DNA from: Maricaulis sp036231565
Lineage (GTDB): Bacteria > Pseudomonadota > Alphaproteobacteria > Caulobacterales > Maricaulaceae
NCBI GenBank assembly: GCA_036231565.1
Contig: JAZAHA010000018.1
Coordinates: 1 to 64,000, forward strand
Direction of reading: 5' to 3'
DNA: 64,000 bases
Both the position numbers and the translations under genes were made by a program. Of the stretch, positions 8,010 to 15,913 are shown piece after piece. The notes beneath the pieces were generated by a model that was not told the DNA's origin, did not search any database, and saw only the letters and a list, made by a program, of their open reading frames with translations. Within the stretch, counting starts at the first letter, position 1. Every line of letters begins with the position of its first letter.

Positions 8010-9124
8010 ACCCGCAACGGCATCAGCACGTAAAGCGCGTCTTCGTCGCCGCTGTCTGTCACCAGGGCCGGCGACGCCGCATCGGCAAAGTGGAATCGCG
8101 CCTCATCGCCCTCGATCTGCGAAGCCACATCGAGCATATAGCGCGCGTTGAAGCCGATGGCGAAGCCCTCGTCGGAATAGGACACGGCGAGCTCTTCCTC
8201 GGCCTGACCGCTTTCCGGATTGTTCACCGCCAGGGTCAGCGTGTCCTCACCCAGTGAAAGCTTCACCGAGCGTGACTTCTCGACCGAGATGGTGGCGACC
8301 CGGTCGACGGCCTCGGCAAAGCGCTTGTTCTCGACCGACATCACCCGGGTATTGCCGCGCGGAATGACGCGCTCATAGTCCGGGAAAGCGCCATCGATCA
8401 GCTTGGACGTCAGCACGGCACGGCCCAGGCGGAAGCGGATCTTGCCTTCGGAGACCGAGACCTCGACATCCTCGTCAGCATCTTCCAGAAGGCGGCGGAC
8501 TTCCTGCACCGTCTTGCGCGGTACGATCACCCCCGGCATGCCATCGGCCCCGTCCGGCAGATCAATCTCGGCCAGCGCCAGGCGCACGCCATCGGTGGCA
8601 ACAGCGCGCAGCGTCTTGCGGCCGTCATGCTCGGCGGCATGCAGATGGATGCCGTTGAGATAATAGCGGGTCTCTTCGGTCGAGATCGCGAAACGGGTCT
8701 TGTCGATCACCCGGGCCAGCTCACTGGCGGGAACCGAGAAGCGGTGTTCGAGATCCTCGGTCGGCATGACCGGGAAGTCGCCCGGCGGCAGGCAGGGCAG
8801 AGAGAAATTCGAGCGGCCCGCCTTCAGCGTCAGCCGCGGGTCACCGCCTGCCATCTCCAGCGTCACATCGGCGCCGTCCGGCAGCTTGCGGGTGATGTCG
8901 TAGAGCGTGTGCGCCGGCGCGGTCACCAGACCTTCGCCCTCGCAGGTCGCATCCGTCGTTTCCAGGATCTCGATATCGAGATCGGTGGCGGCGAAACTCG
9001 CGCCATCCGGCCCGGCCGAGATCAGGACATTGGACAGGATCGGGATCGTGTTGCGCTTTTCGACGACGGCCTGAACATGGCCCAGGGCCTTCAGGAGCGT
9101 TGCGCGCTCAATCGTCAGCTTCAT
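8006..9124 (-). CDS. dnaN: DNA polymerase III subunit beta (sliding clamp)
   Basis: The 372-aa beta clamp encircles DNA as a dimer and tethers polymerase III and other partners. It has a typical length and three-domain composition, beginning MKLTIERATLLKALGHVQ and ending with the conserved ALYVLMPLRV hydrophobic C-terminus that forms part of the partner-binding pocket. Overlap with recF by 4 nt couples their translation. The gap to dnaA is 191 nt (9125-9315), so dnaN may have its own promoter; that gap also contains a near-DnaA box, TTCTCCACA at 9281-9289. Confidence 0.98.
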   Translation of the reverse strand: MKLTIERATLLKALGHVQAVVEKRNTIPILSNVLISAGPDGASFAATDLDIEILETTDATCEGEGLVTAPAHTLYDITRKLPDGADVTLEMAGGDPRLTLKAGRSNFSLPCLPPGDFPVMPTEDLEHRFSVPASELARVIDKTRFAISTEETRYYLNGIHLHAAEHDGRKTLRAVATDGVRLALAEIDLPDGADGMPGVIVPRKTVQEVRRLLEDADEDVEVSVSEGKIRFRLGRAVLTSKLIDGAFPDYERVIPRGNTRVMSVENKRFAEAVDRVATISVEKSRSVKLSLGEDTLTLAVNNPESGQAEEELAVSYSDEGFAIGFNARYMLDVASQIEGDEARFHFADAASPALVTDSGDEDALYVLMPLRV

Positions 9125-9280
9125 GTCTTACGTCCGCTTGCACATTGGCGGCATCACCGCAGCGTGACACCGGGTCGGTCGGGACAGCACGGCGGGCAAA
9201 TCACCCCGTGCCGAAACAGGTGGGTCAAAGAGGATACATGAAAACGCGCGTTCGCAAGAGATTTCTCCAGCGCCCGCGCC

Positions 9281-9289
9281 TTCTCCACA
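9281..9289 (+). promoter_or_regulatory. DnaA-box-like site in the dnaA-dnaN gap
   Basis: TTCTCCACA differs from the consensus DnaA box TTATCCACA at one position and lies in the 191-nt gap before dnaN. A single near-match can arise by chance in a sequence this long, so it is only a candidate for DnaA control of dnaN. Confidence 0.25.
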
Positions 9290-9315
9290 ACTGACATTGG
9301 CCGGAAGGCCCGCGT

Positions 9316-10764
9316 CTAGCTTTGCAGCTCGCGGGTCAGCCGATCGATATCGTCACCCACCGGGTCCCCCGCATCGAGCAGGGCCGTGACCTTGTTGACC
9401 GCATGAATGACGGTGGAATGATCCCGCCCGCCAAAGCGCCGGCCGATATCCGGCAGCGACCGCGTCGTCATCGTCTTGGCCAGATACATCGCGACATGCC
9501 GCGGCCGCACGACGCTCTGGGTGCGGCGCTTGGAACAGATATCCGCCGGCGTCACACCGTAATGGCTGGCAACAGCCTTCTGGATGTCATCGACGGTCAG
9601 ACGCCGCTCCGAGTTAAGCGACAGCTCGCGCAGCGCCGTCGACACGGCTTCCATCGTCACCGGCAGACCGAGCAGGGCCGTACGGCAGATGACATTGTTC
9701 AGCACACCTTCCAGCTCGCGCGGGCTGGTGGTGATGCGGGCGGCCAGGAAGTCGCGGACGGCTTCCGGCACATCGAGCACCGGATAGTGGCACTTCGCCT
9801 GGGCGATCTTGCAGTCGAGGATCTGGCGGCGGAGATCAAGGTCGGGCTTGCCGAGCGGGCAGGACAGGCCGCCCGTCAGCAGCGAACGCAGCCTGTCGTC
9901 GGACACCTGCAACTCGGCCGGCGGCCGGTGCGAGGCGAGAACGACCTGCTTGTTCTCGGCGATCAGTGCCGCGATCGTGTTCAGCAGCTCGTCTTCGGTC
10001 TTCAGCTTGCCCGCGATGAAATGGACATCGTCGATCAGCAGGACATCGACACCGCGCACGGTTTCCTTGAAGGAGATCGTGTCGCGCGCCCGCATGGCGG
10101 TCACGAAGCCGGACAGGAATTCCTCGGCGGTCAGATAGAGCGCCTTGCGCGGCCGCGAGGTGTGCTCGAAGGCGCTCGCCATGGCGTGCATGAGATGGGT
10201 CTTGCCGACGCCGTAATCGCCGTAGAAGAAAACCGGATTGAAGGGCGGGGTCTGGGCACCGACCACAGTGCGCGCCGCCGCGGCGGCAACCTCGTTGGCC
10301 GGGCCGACCCGGAAGCTGTCGAACGTGAAGCGCGTCTCGCCGATCGCGGGATCGGCTGCAGCCTCGGACGTCGCCTGCGCCTCCTTCACCGGCGGTTCCG
10401 CAGCAAGCCGCGCCGTTGGCGCGGGCCGCCTTGCGACCACGGGTTGAGCCTCGCTGCTGCCTTCAGCGACAAGGTGAACGGCACGATGTGTGGCATCAAG
10501 CTCGGACCAGATCGCGCGAATTCTCGCTCCCCAGTGGTCTTCCACCCAGTCACGATTGAACTGGCTCGGGGCAACGATGACAACCGCACCGGACTCCGAA
10601 ACACTGACCCGGAGACGGGCGATTTCCTGGGAGTAAAGTGCCTGACCGCACTCATCCCGGAGCCGGGATCGGACCTGACGCCAGATAGCCGAAATGCCAC
10701 CGGTTCCATCGACTTCAAAGCCCGCTGTTTTTGCCTCTGCCACAGCCAGTTTGTTCAACGCCAT
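9316..10764 (-). CDS. dnaA: Chromosomal replication initiator protein DnaA
   Basis: DnaA is the AAA+ initiator that binds and melts the replication origin. The protein is 482 aa when started at MALNKLAVAE; a longer reading from a TTG at 10938 would extend into the promoter and leader and is rejected. Domain I is followed by an Ala/Pro-rich linker (about 105-140). The AAA+ core has Walker A GDYGVGKT (182-189) and Walker B VLLIDDVHFIAG. Domain IV contains RPRHVAMYLAKTMTTRSL and the DnaA-box-binding GRRFGGRDHSTVIHA. The ribosome-binding site is weak. A leader of roughly 140 nt, with a hairpin and three GATTC sites beyond it, suggests cell-cycle and translational control as in Caulobacter. Confidence 0.98.
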   Translation of the reverse strand: MALNKLAVAEAKTAGFEVDGTGGISAIWRQVRSRLRDECGQALYSQEIARLRVSVSESGAVVIVAPSQFNRDWVEDHWGARIRAIWSELDATHRAVHLVAEGSSEAQPVVARRPAPTARLAAEPPVKEAQATSEAAADPAIGETRFTFDSFRVGPANEVAAAAARTVVGAQTPPFNPVFFYGDYGVGKTHLMHAMASAFEHTSRPRKALYLTAEEFLSGFVTAMRARDTISFKETVRGVDVLLIDDVHFIAGKLKTEDELLNTIAALIAENKQVVLASHRPPAELQVSDDRLRSLLTGGLSCPLGKPDLDLRRQILDCKIAQAKCHYPVLDVPEAVRDFLAARITTSPRELEGVLNNVICRTALLGLPVTMEAVSTALRELSLNSERRLTVDDIQKAVASHYGVTPADICSKRRTQSVVRPRHVAMYLAKTMTTRSLPDIGRRFGGRDHSTVIHAVNKVTALLDAGDPVGDDIDRLTRELQS

Positions 10765-10842
10765 CGTTCGCCACACTTTTGTTTTTATCACGCGATTGCG
10801 CGGTTCAGGTGTTTGTTTTTTAGGCGCAAATCTACCCACCCA

Positions 10843-10861
10843 ACGAGACGGATCGTCTCGT
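10843..10861 (-). promoter_or_regulatory. Hairpin in the dnaA leader
   Basis: A perfect 8-bp inverted repeat (10843-10850 with 10854-10861) and 3-nt loop lies about 80 nt before the dnaA start codon, inside the predicted untranslated leader. No T-run follows, so it is not a terminator. It may affect leader folding or stability. Confidence 0.4.
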
Positions 10862-10874
10862 CGATATCGGAAAT

Positions 10875-10883
10875 TTATCCGCA
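10875..10883 (+). promoter_or_regulatory. DnaA-box-like site in the dnaA leader
   Basis: TTATCCGCA is one mismatch from TTATCCACA and sits just downstream of the predicted dnaA transcription start, where bound DnaA would repress its own gene. It is a single weak site, so autoregulation is only suggested. Confidence 0.35.
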
Positions 10884-10910
10884 TGGGATTGGTCGCCCTC
10901 AGGAGCCCAG

Positions 10911-10967
10911 AGGTTACGCCTTCCCCGATTATGGTCAACCGGATTCAACGCCTGATTCTGGAGATTC
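10911..10967 (-). promoter_or_regulatory. Putative dnaA promoter with three upstream GANTC methylation sites
   Basis: On the minus strand, TTGACC (10938-10933) and TAACCT (10916-10911) are separated by 16 nt, a fair -35/-10 pair about 147 nt before the dnaA start codon. Immediately upstream lie three GATTC sites (10942-10946, 10954-10958, 10963-10967) within 26 bp. GANTC is the target of the alphaproteobacterial methylase CcrM, and methylation of a GANTC in the Caulobacter dnaA promoter raises transcription. The three sites are plainly visible; promoter use and methylation control are inferred. Confidence 0.5.
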
Positions 10968-11197
10968 TTCGCTTGACACGAGAAATCCGTGATCGGATCG
11001 AAGCTTGTCATTTACGACGGATTTACGACGCTCAAAACGGTCTTTTTTTGCGACAAAACCGCCGCCTTCCGTCAGTCAGAAATCAACCGCGGCGAACAGC
11101 GGTCGCTCATCCGTATCAGGAATAAAATATCAATAATTTGGCACATCCGGCACCGCGCTGCGGAGCGCGCTTGCTCGAGCACGGTGGAGTCCGGTCG

Positions 11198-11233
11198 AAA
11201 AAAATGCGCCCGGAACGTGTGTTCCGGGCGCAT
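11198..11233 (-). terminator. Strong Rho-independent terminator after rpsT
   Basis: A perfect 13-bp stem (11204-11216 with 11221-11233) and 4-nt loop is followed on the minus strand by seven T residues. It lies 30 nt beyond the rpsT stop and insulates dnaA from rpsT transcription. Confidence 0.92.
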
Positions 11234-11263
11234 CGAATTTTTCGTCGTTTCAGCGACGACCTA

Positions 11264-11530
11264 TCAGGCCGACATCGCCTTCACGCGGGCCGACAGACGC
11301 GAGACTTTGCGCGAACCGGTGTTCTTGTGAAACACGCCGTTGGAAACAGCGCGCATCATTTCCGACTCTGCCTTGACCAGGGCCGTCTTGGCTTCGGCCT
11401 GGTTGCCGGCCGCAATTGCCAGCTCGACCTTCTTCACGAAAGTCCGGACGCGCGAGCGGCGCGCCTTGTTGACAGCCGTGCGGCGCGCGATCTTGCGAAC
11501 CATCTTCTTGGCCGAGTTTGTATTGGCCAT
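11264..11530 (-). CDS. rpsT: 30S ribosomal protein S20
   Basis: An 88-aa, very basic, helical protein starting MANTNSAKKMVRKIARR, the conserved S20 N-terminus, and ending in the usual helix with SRLSARVKAMSA. It binds 16S rRNA early in 30S assembly. The MANTNS start matches S20 across bacteria; an in-frame ATG 18 nt upstream is not needed. rpsT next to dnaA is a common alphaproteobacterial arrangement. A 13-bp terminator follows. Confidence 0.97.
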   Translation of the reverse strand: MANTNSAKKMVRKIARRTAVNKARRSRVRTFVKKVELAIAAGNQAEAKTALVKAESEMMRAVSNGVFHKNTGSRKVSRLSARVKAMSA

Positions 11531-11643
11531 GGATCCTAACCTCTTCATGCGGCCGGACGCTCAAGGCGGCCGGCGAAATCCGTGAGCGGCGGCGTATAGG
11601 CCCTTGCAGCCGGGCCGTCAACCGCCGTAATGCGCTTTGACCG

Positions 11644-12420
11644 CTAGCGGTGCTTGAAATGCGGGGCGCGCTTCTCGGCGAAGGCCGCCATGCCTTCGCT
11701 CTGGTCTTCCAGGGAGAATTGCGACTGGAAGACACGGCGTTCGAACAGAACGCCTTCCGTCAGACCCACCTCGAAGGACCGGTTGATCGCCTCCTTCGTC
11801 ATCATGGCGACCGGCAGCGACTTGGTCGCGATCGCTTCTGCCGCTTCCATCACCGTGTCCATCAGGTCGTCCGCCGGGACGACGCGCGAGACCAGCCCGG
11901 CACGCTCGGCTTCCTCCGCATCCATCATGCGCCCGGTCAGGCACAGATCCATGGCCTTGGCCTTGCCGACGGCGCGCGGCAGACGCTGCGTGCCGCCCGA
12001 ACCCGGCATGACACCGAGATTGATCTCCGGCTGGCCGAACTTCGCGGTCTCCGACGCAATGATGAAGTCACACATCATTGCGATCTCGCAGCCGCCACCG
12101 AGAGCATAGCCCGACACCGCGGCAATGATCGGCTTGCGGAAGCGCGCAACCGACTCCCAAGTCTGGGCGAACGGGTCGTTCAGATAGAGACTGACCTGAT
12201 CACGGCTCTGCAGTTCCTTGATGTCCGCACCGGCTGCAAACGCCTTGCGCGAGCCGGTCAGCACGACGCAGCCGATGTCCTCATCGCGCTCGAAAGCCGC
12301 CAGAGCCTCGGCGAGTTCGCCGGTCAGCGCGTCGCACAGCGCGTTGAGCGCCTCCGGGCGGTTCAGCGTGATGACGCCAACCCGCCCTTCGGTCTTAACC
12401 TGTATCGTCTTGTAGGCCAT
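11644..12420 (-). CDS. Enoyl-CoA hydratase
   Basis: A 258-aa crotonase-fold enzyme that hydrates trans-2-enoyl-CoA during fatty acid beta-oxidation. It shows AFAAGADIKELQ (oxyanion-hole region, about 65-76), GYALGGGCEIAMMCDFIIAS, and PEINLGVMPGSGGTQRLPR with the catalytic glutamates in their usual contexts. Length and motifs match short-chain enoyl-CoA hydratases. The start at MAYKTIQ was chosen because upstream sequence lacks family similarity. It sits between rpsT and a GumN/TraB gene; this gene next to rpsT-dnaA is also found in Caulobacter-type genomes. The chain-length preference is unknown. Confidence 0.92.
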   Translation of the reverse strand: MAYKTIQVKTEGRVGVITLNRPEALNALCDALTGELAEALAAFERDEDIGCVVLTGSRKAFAAGADIKELQSRDQVSLYLNDPFAQTWESVARFRKPIIAAVSGYALGGGCEIAMMCDFIIASETAKFGQPEINLGVMPGSGGTQRLPRAVGKAKAMDLCLTGRMMDAEEAERAGLVSRVVPADDLMDTVMEAAEAIATKSLPVAMMTKEAINRSFEVGLTEGVLFERRVFQSQFSLEDQSEGMAAFAEKRAPHFKHR

Positions 12421-12552
12421 TCGGCACTCCATGTGACGGCGCGGAAGGCCCCGCGCGGGAAAAATCCGCGCCGCTATAACGCACGGTGGCGCGAGCGTCG
12501 ATACCGGCGCGTTCGCCGGAGTCACCCGCTCGCGCCTGCGCTTGGCGATCCG

Positions 12553-13494
12553 CTACTGGCGGACGACCTCGTAGCCCTGGTCGCGCAGCAGCTCTATCAC
12601 GCCTTCTTCGCCCGGCAGATGCCCGGCGCCGACCGCGATGAAAACCGTGCCCTCGCCGTCGAGGATCGCCTCGATCTGCGGGATCCAGTTGCGGTTCCGC
12701 TGAAGGATGACGGCCTCAAAGACCTCCGGCTCGTCCTCACGCATGTCGCCGTTCACATACTCATCGAGCGCTTCGACATCTCCGGTCGCCCAGGCTCGCA
12801 CCATGTCGTCCACTTCCTGCGGCAGGTCCTCCAGTTCATGCAGGGTCTCGGCGAAGCCGCGGACCTGAACGTCCTCTGGAATGCCGGCAAGGAAGCCGAT
12901 CTGCTCGGCGGCGGTTTCGAAATAGCCGAACTCGGTATCGGTGCCATTGACACGCGCGATCAGCTGCATCTCGGTTCCGGCTGCCGGGTTGAAGCCCATC
13001 TGCTGGATCTTGGCGACGCTCAGCATGAGCTGGGCAAGCCAGGGGCGGAGCGGGTCCAGCGCGGCCGGCGCAGCTCCGACGCTCGGCGCGACTTCGGCGA
13101 GAAGCTCACGGGTTTCCTCGTCCAGCATCGAGGACAGCGTGACCCCCTGCGGATTGAGGCCGTATTGCGGGATGAGGGCCTGCATCTGGGCCTGGGCCTC
13201 GGCGCTGTGCACATCCGCTTCCAGATAGATCGTGTCCGCGGAATCCACGGCCGCCATGAGGTCATCGGTCTGCCAGTCGAGCGTGTCCGGAAGAATGTGG
13301 AAGGTGCCGAAGATGTACACATCCGAGTCCGCATCCGAGACACGCCAGAGCGCCGGGCTTGCTTCCACGTCGGAATAGTCGATGGCCGCAGGCTGGGCCT
13401 GGGCCATCGATGCACCGGCCAGAAACCCGGCCAGGACTGCGGTTCCGGCTGCGAGCGCAGGGCGCATGCGGGTCAGTCGGGAAACAGAAATCAT
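12553..13494 (-). CDS. Secreted GumN/TraB-family protein
   Basis: A 313-aa protein with an N-terminal signal sequence (basic MRPALAAGTAVLAG hydrophobic core, cleavage likely after AQA near residue 33). It carries the TraB/GumN signatures: LWRVSDADSDVYIFGTFH near the N-terminus, and at the C-terminus RNRNWIPQIEAIL, IAVGAGHLPGEEGVIELL and GYEV. The fold is related to Tiki and erythromycin-esterase-like metalloproteases, but bacterial functions are largely unknown. It is expected in the periplasm or attached to a membrane. It stands alone between mutM and the enoyl-CoA hydratase, with about 130 nt on each side. Confidence 0.85.
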   Translation of the reverse strand: MISVSRLTRMRPALAAGTAVLAGFLAGASMAQAQPAAIDYSDVEASPALWRVSDADSDVYIFGTFHILPDTLDWQTDDLMAAVDSADTIYLEADVHSAEAQAQMQALIPQYGLNPQGVTLSSMLDEETRELLAEVAPSVGAAPAALDPLRPWLAQLMLSVAKIQQMGFNPAAGTEMQLIARVNGTDTEFGYFETAAEQIGFLAGIPEDVQVRGFAETLHELEDLPQEVDDMVRAWATGDVEALDEYVNGDMREDEPEVFEAVILQRNRNWIPQIEAILDGEGTVFIAVGAGHLPGEEGVIELLRDQGYEVVRQ

Positions 13495-13624
13495 GAGGTC
13501 ATTCTCCTTGGAGCACAGATCAATGACAGGTTTTCTAGGCGAGATCGCGGCAGGTGTTATCCGGGATTATGGCGATAGCGGTCCCCACGAGACCGCACCA
13601 CCATAGATAGCGCAACCGAAAAAC

Positions 13625-14482
13625 TTATCGCTGGCAGGACGGGCAGAAGAAGGTCGAGCGCGCGGACTGGACGATCCGGCCGATCGTGCCGGAACATCCT
13701 TCGGTCATACAGGCCTCACCTTCGCGGCCATAGGCCCGGAAACGGTGCTGAAAATAGCCCAGCGCACCGTCGGCCGCCGCGAAGTCGCGCAGGGTCGATC
13801 CACCTGCGTCAATCGCCTCGTCGATCACACTCCGGACGACCGGAGCCAGCCGCTCCGCCCGCTGACCGGGAATACTGGAGGCCAGCCGCCGCGGACTGAT
13901 GCCCGCCCGGTGGAGAGCCTCGCAGACATAGATGTTGCCCAGCCCGGCCACAATTTTCTGGTCCAGCAGCGCCGACTTGATCGGCGTCCGGCGCCCCGCC
14001 AGCACTTCCGACAGATAGGCACCGGAGAACCGGTTCTCGTTCGGTTCGGGACCGAGCCCGGCCAGATAAGGGCTGTCACTGTCGCGCTCGAACAGATCCA
14101 TGAAACCGAAGCGGCGGGGATCATTGTAGCGGATCGTCACGCCGCCCTCGACGTGCAGGACAACATGGTCGTGACGCGGGTTGGCCGGTGCAGCATGCAC
14201 GAAATCGCCGGGCTGCACCGCACCTTGTTCCGCCTCGATCGAATAGCGCCCTGACATCCCGAGATGCGAAAGCAGCGTCAGGTCGCCTTCCAGGCGGATC
14301 AGAAGGTATTTGGCGCGTCGGTCGATGCGAATGACCCGGCGACCGGTCAGCCGGCCGGCGAAGCCGGCCGGGAAAGGAAAGCGCAGATCGGCCCGGTTCT
14401 GCTGTACGGACAGGATCCGGCGCCCTTCCAGGGCCGGCACGAGACCGCGTCTTACGGTTTCAACCTCAGGAAGCTCGGGCAT
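13625..14482 (-). CDS. mutM: Formamidopyrimidine-DNA glycosylase
   Basis: MutM (Fpg) excises 8-oxoguanine and ring-opened purines from DNA and nicks the abasic site. The 285-aa protein starts MPELPEVETVRRGL, so Pro2 and Glu3, the catalytic pair, are present after Met removal. The middle has the H2TH region (LDQKIVAGLGNIYVCEALH), and the C-terminus has the four-cysteine zinc finger (C-M-T-E-G-C ... F-F-C-P-S-C-Q-R). An in-frame ATG upstream is rejected because Pro2 must be the N-terminus. It is divergent from ubiE. Confidence 0.98.
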   Translation of the reverse strand: MPELPEVETVRRGLVPALEGRRILSVQQNRADLRFPFPAGFAGRLTGRRVIRIDRRAKYLLIRLEGDLTLLSHLGMSGRYSIEAEQGAVQPGDFVHAAPANPRHDHVVLHVEGGVTIRYNDPRRFGFMDLFERDSDSPYLAGLGPEPNENRFSGAYLSEVLAGRRTPIKSALLDQKIVAGLGNIYVCEALHRAGISPRRLASSIPGQRAERLAPVVRSVIDEAIDAGGSTLRDFAAADGALGYFQHRFRAYGREGEACMTEGCSGTIGRIVQSARSTFFCPSCQR

Positions 14483-14607
14483 GTTGATCCGTCCTTTTTT
14501 GCCTGTATCGCCCCGTTCCGGCGTTTCGGGCAAGCATGCCCCCGCTGCGACACTGCGAACCGCCCGGGCCGCTTTCCCCGCATCGCGCCCGGGTTTATGG
14601 TCGAGCC

Positions 14608-15390
14608 ATGACCGAGACCCAGACCCATTCCACCGTCTCCTTCGGCTTCACCGATGTTGCCCGCGAGGAAAAGGCCGGCCTTGTGCGCGGCGTGTTCGAC
14701 CGTTCGGCGCGCCGCTACGACCTGATGAACGACCTGATGTCGGTCGGGGTCCACCGGGTTTGGAAGGATATGGTGATCACCCGCGCCAATCCGCAGCCCG
14801 GCGAGCGTCTGATCGATGTCGCTGGCGGCACGGGTGATCTGGCACGCAGCTTCCTGGTGAAGGCTGATCGCGCAGGCGCCCGGCGAGGGGACCCGCGTCA
14901 CGCCGAGGCCATCGTGCTGGATATCAATGAGCAGATGCTGCGCGCCGGCGTGAAGCGGGGCGTATCGGCCGCGCAATCGGGCCGCATCCAGTGGGTGACC
15001 GGCAATGCCGAATGCCTGCCTCTGCCCGACCGCTCGGCACACTGCGTCACGATCTCGACCGGGATCCGCAATGTGACTGAACGCCTTGCCGCACTCAAGG
15101 AGATGCGGCGCGTGCTCAAGCCCGGCGGCCGCTTCCTCTGCCTCGAGTTCACACGGCCGACCAGCCGCGCCTGGGAGAAGGTCTACGATGCCTGGTCCTT
15201 CAACGTGATCCCCGAACTCGGTGCCCGCATCGCAAAAGATCGCGACAGCTACCAATATCTGGTGGAGTCGATCCGGCGTTTCCCCGATCAGGAAACATTT
15301 GCTGCGGAGCTGCGCGAGGCCGGTTTCAATCGTGTCAGCTACACGAATTTCTCCGGTGGCATCGCAGCCCTTCACACAGGCTGGGCCTAG
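14608..15390 (+). CDS. ubiE: Demethylmenaquinone/2-polyprenyl-6-methoxybenzoquinol methyltransferase
   Basis: UbiE is the SAM-dependent C-methyltransferase of ubiquinone (and, where present, menaquinone) synthesis. The 260-aa protein has VFDRSARRYDLMNDLMS near the N-terminus, SAM motif I DVAGGTGDLA (about 71-80), and GNAECLPLPDRS plus TISTGIRNVTERLAAL, the UbiE family signatures. The start at MTETQTH was chosen for alignment length. It is followed convergently by a STAS-like gene, with both stops in one CTAG (15387-15390). ubiB lies 0.5 kb downstream, so the quinone genes are clustered. Confidence 0.96.
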   Translation: MTETQTHSTVSFGFTDVAREEKAGLVRGVFDRSARRYDLMNDLMSVGVHRVWKDMVITRANPQPGERLIDVAGGTGDLARSFLVKADRAGARRGDPRHAEAIVLDINEQMLRAGVKRGVSAAQSGRIQWVTGNAECLPLPDRSAHCVTISTGIRNVTERLAALKEMRRVLKPGGRFLCLEFTRPTSRAWEKVYDAWSFNVIPELGARIAKDRDSYQYLVESIRRFPDQETFAAELREAGFNRVSYTNFSGGIAALHTGWA

Positions 15391-15800
15391 GTCGCGCCGG
15401 CCTCGCTCGCGCGCATGCGCCGCAGCCATGTCTTGGCTGCTGTCACCGTATCGAAGAGCTTCAGGCCCGGTGCATAGGCGTCACGGCCGAAATTGACCCA
15501 GTATTCGACCAGCGGCTTCTGGATCGCATTGCCGCAGACCTGGGCGGAATAGTTCGGCGTATCGCCATAGTGTTCGGCAATGAACGCGACCAGATCGTTC
15601 CGGACCCGCCGGAAATCCTCGGCCGTAATACCGCCCAGCAGCCCGTCGTCATACACCACGATCCGGTCGCAATGCGGCGTCCAGCCCGGCATCGCTACCA
15701 GGCGCCGCATGACCTCCAGCGCATCCTCAATCGCGACCTCGCCATGGTAACGAATGACGGCCCACTGGTTTTCTCGGTCAAGGTCGATTGTATGTTTCAC
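15387..15800 (-). CDS. SpoIIAA/STAS-like fold protein, function unknown
   Basis: A 137-aa soluble protein starting from a GTG (MKHTIDLDRENQW); an alternative ATG lies 39 nt upstream. The pattern of two beta strands, a helix (EDALEVMRRLVAMPGW), a buried strand RIVVYDDGLLG, then A-x-x-F-R-R-x-R and a final F-x-x-x-x-x-A-x-x-W-L resembles the SpoIIAA-like/STAS proteins frequent in alphaproteobacteria. No catalytic residues or partner genes are evident. It lies between ubiE and ubiB on the other strand, divergent from ubiB. The fold assignment is by pattern only. Confidence 0.6.
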   Translation of the reverse strand: MKHTIDLDRENQWAVIRYHGEVAIEDALEVMRRLVAMPGWTPHCDRIVVYDDGLLGGITAEDFRRVRNDLVAFIAEHYGDTPNYSAQVCGNAIQKPLVEYWVNFGRDAYAPGLKLFDTVTAAKTWLRRMRASEAGAT

Positions 15801-15913
15801 GGCACAACAATCCGATACCCGTTGCGCGCAGGCAAGCATTCTTGCCGGTCGCTCGCTGCGCGACTTCACGCCACGCTCGCCAAACGGCGCTTCAGACACT
15901 AAACCGGCTTTCG

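Larger units (their letters stand above)
10765..11197. other. Intergenic region between dnaA and rpsT: dnaA leader and promoter, no gene
   Basis: No coding sequence was found here. Reading toward dnaA (minus strand) it holds an AT-rich patch (11121-11139), a tandem 10-bp direct repeat ATTTACGACG (11010-11019 and 11021-11030), three GATTC sites, a promoter-like pair, a near-DnaA box and an 8-bp hairpin. It lacks the cluster of consensus DnaA boxes expected of an origin. The replication origin itself is therefore probably elsewhere, as in Caulobacter, where it lies near hemE rather than immediately next to dnaA. Confidence 0.6.

Noticed and set aside
10765..10938. A longer DnaA starting from a TTG at 10938
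   Set aside because: The extra 58 residues are basic and unlike any DnaA N-terminus, and the segment contains the leader hairpin, near-DnaA box and promoter-like elements; MALNKLAVAE fits domain I.
10973..10978. A perfect TTGACA on the plus strand as a -35 box
   Set aside because: No -10-like hexamer occurs 16-18 nt downstream and no plus-strand gene follows it before the convergent rpsT terminator.
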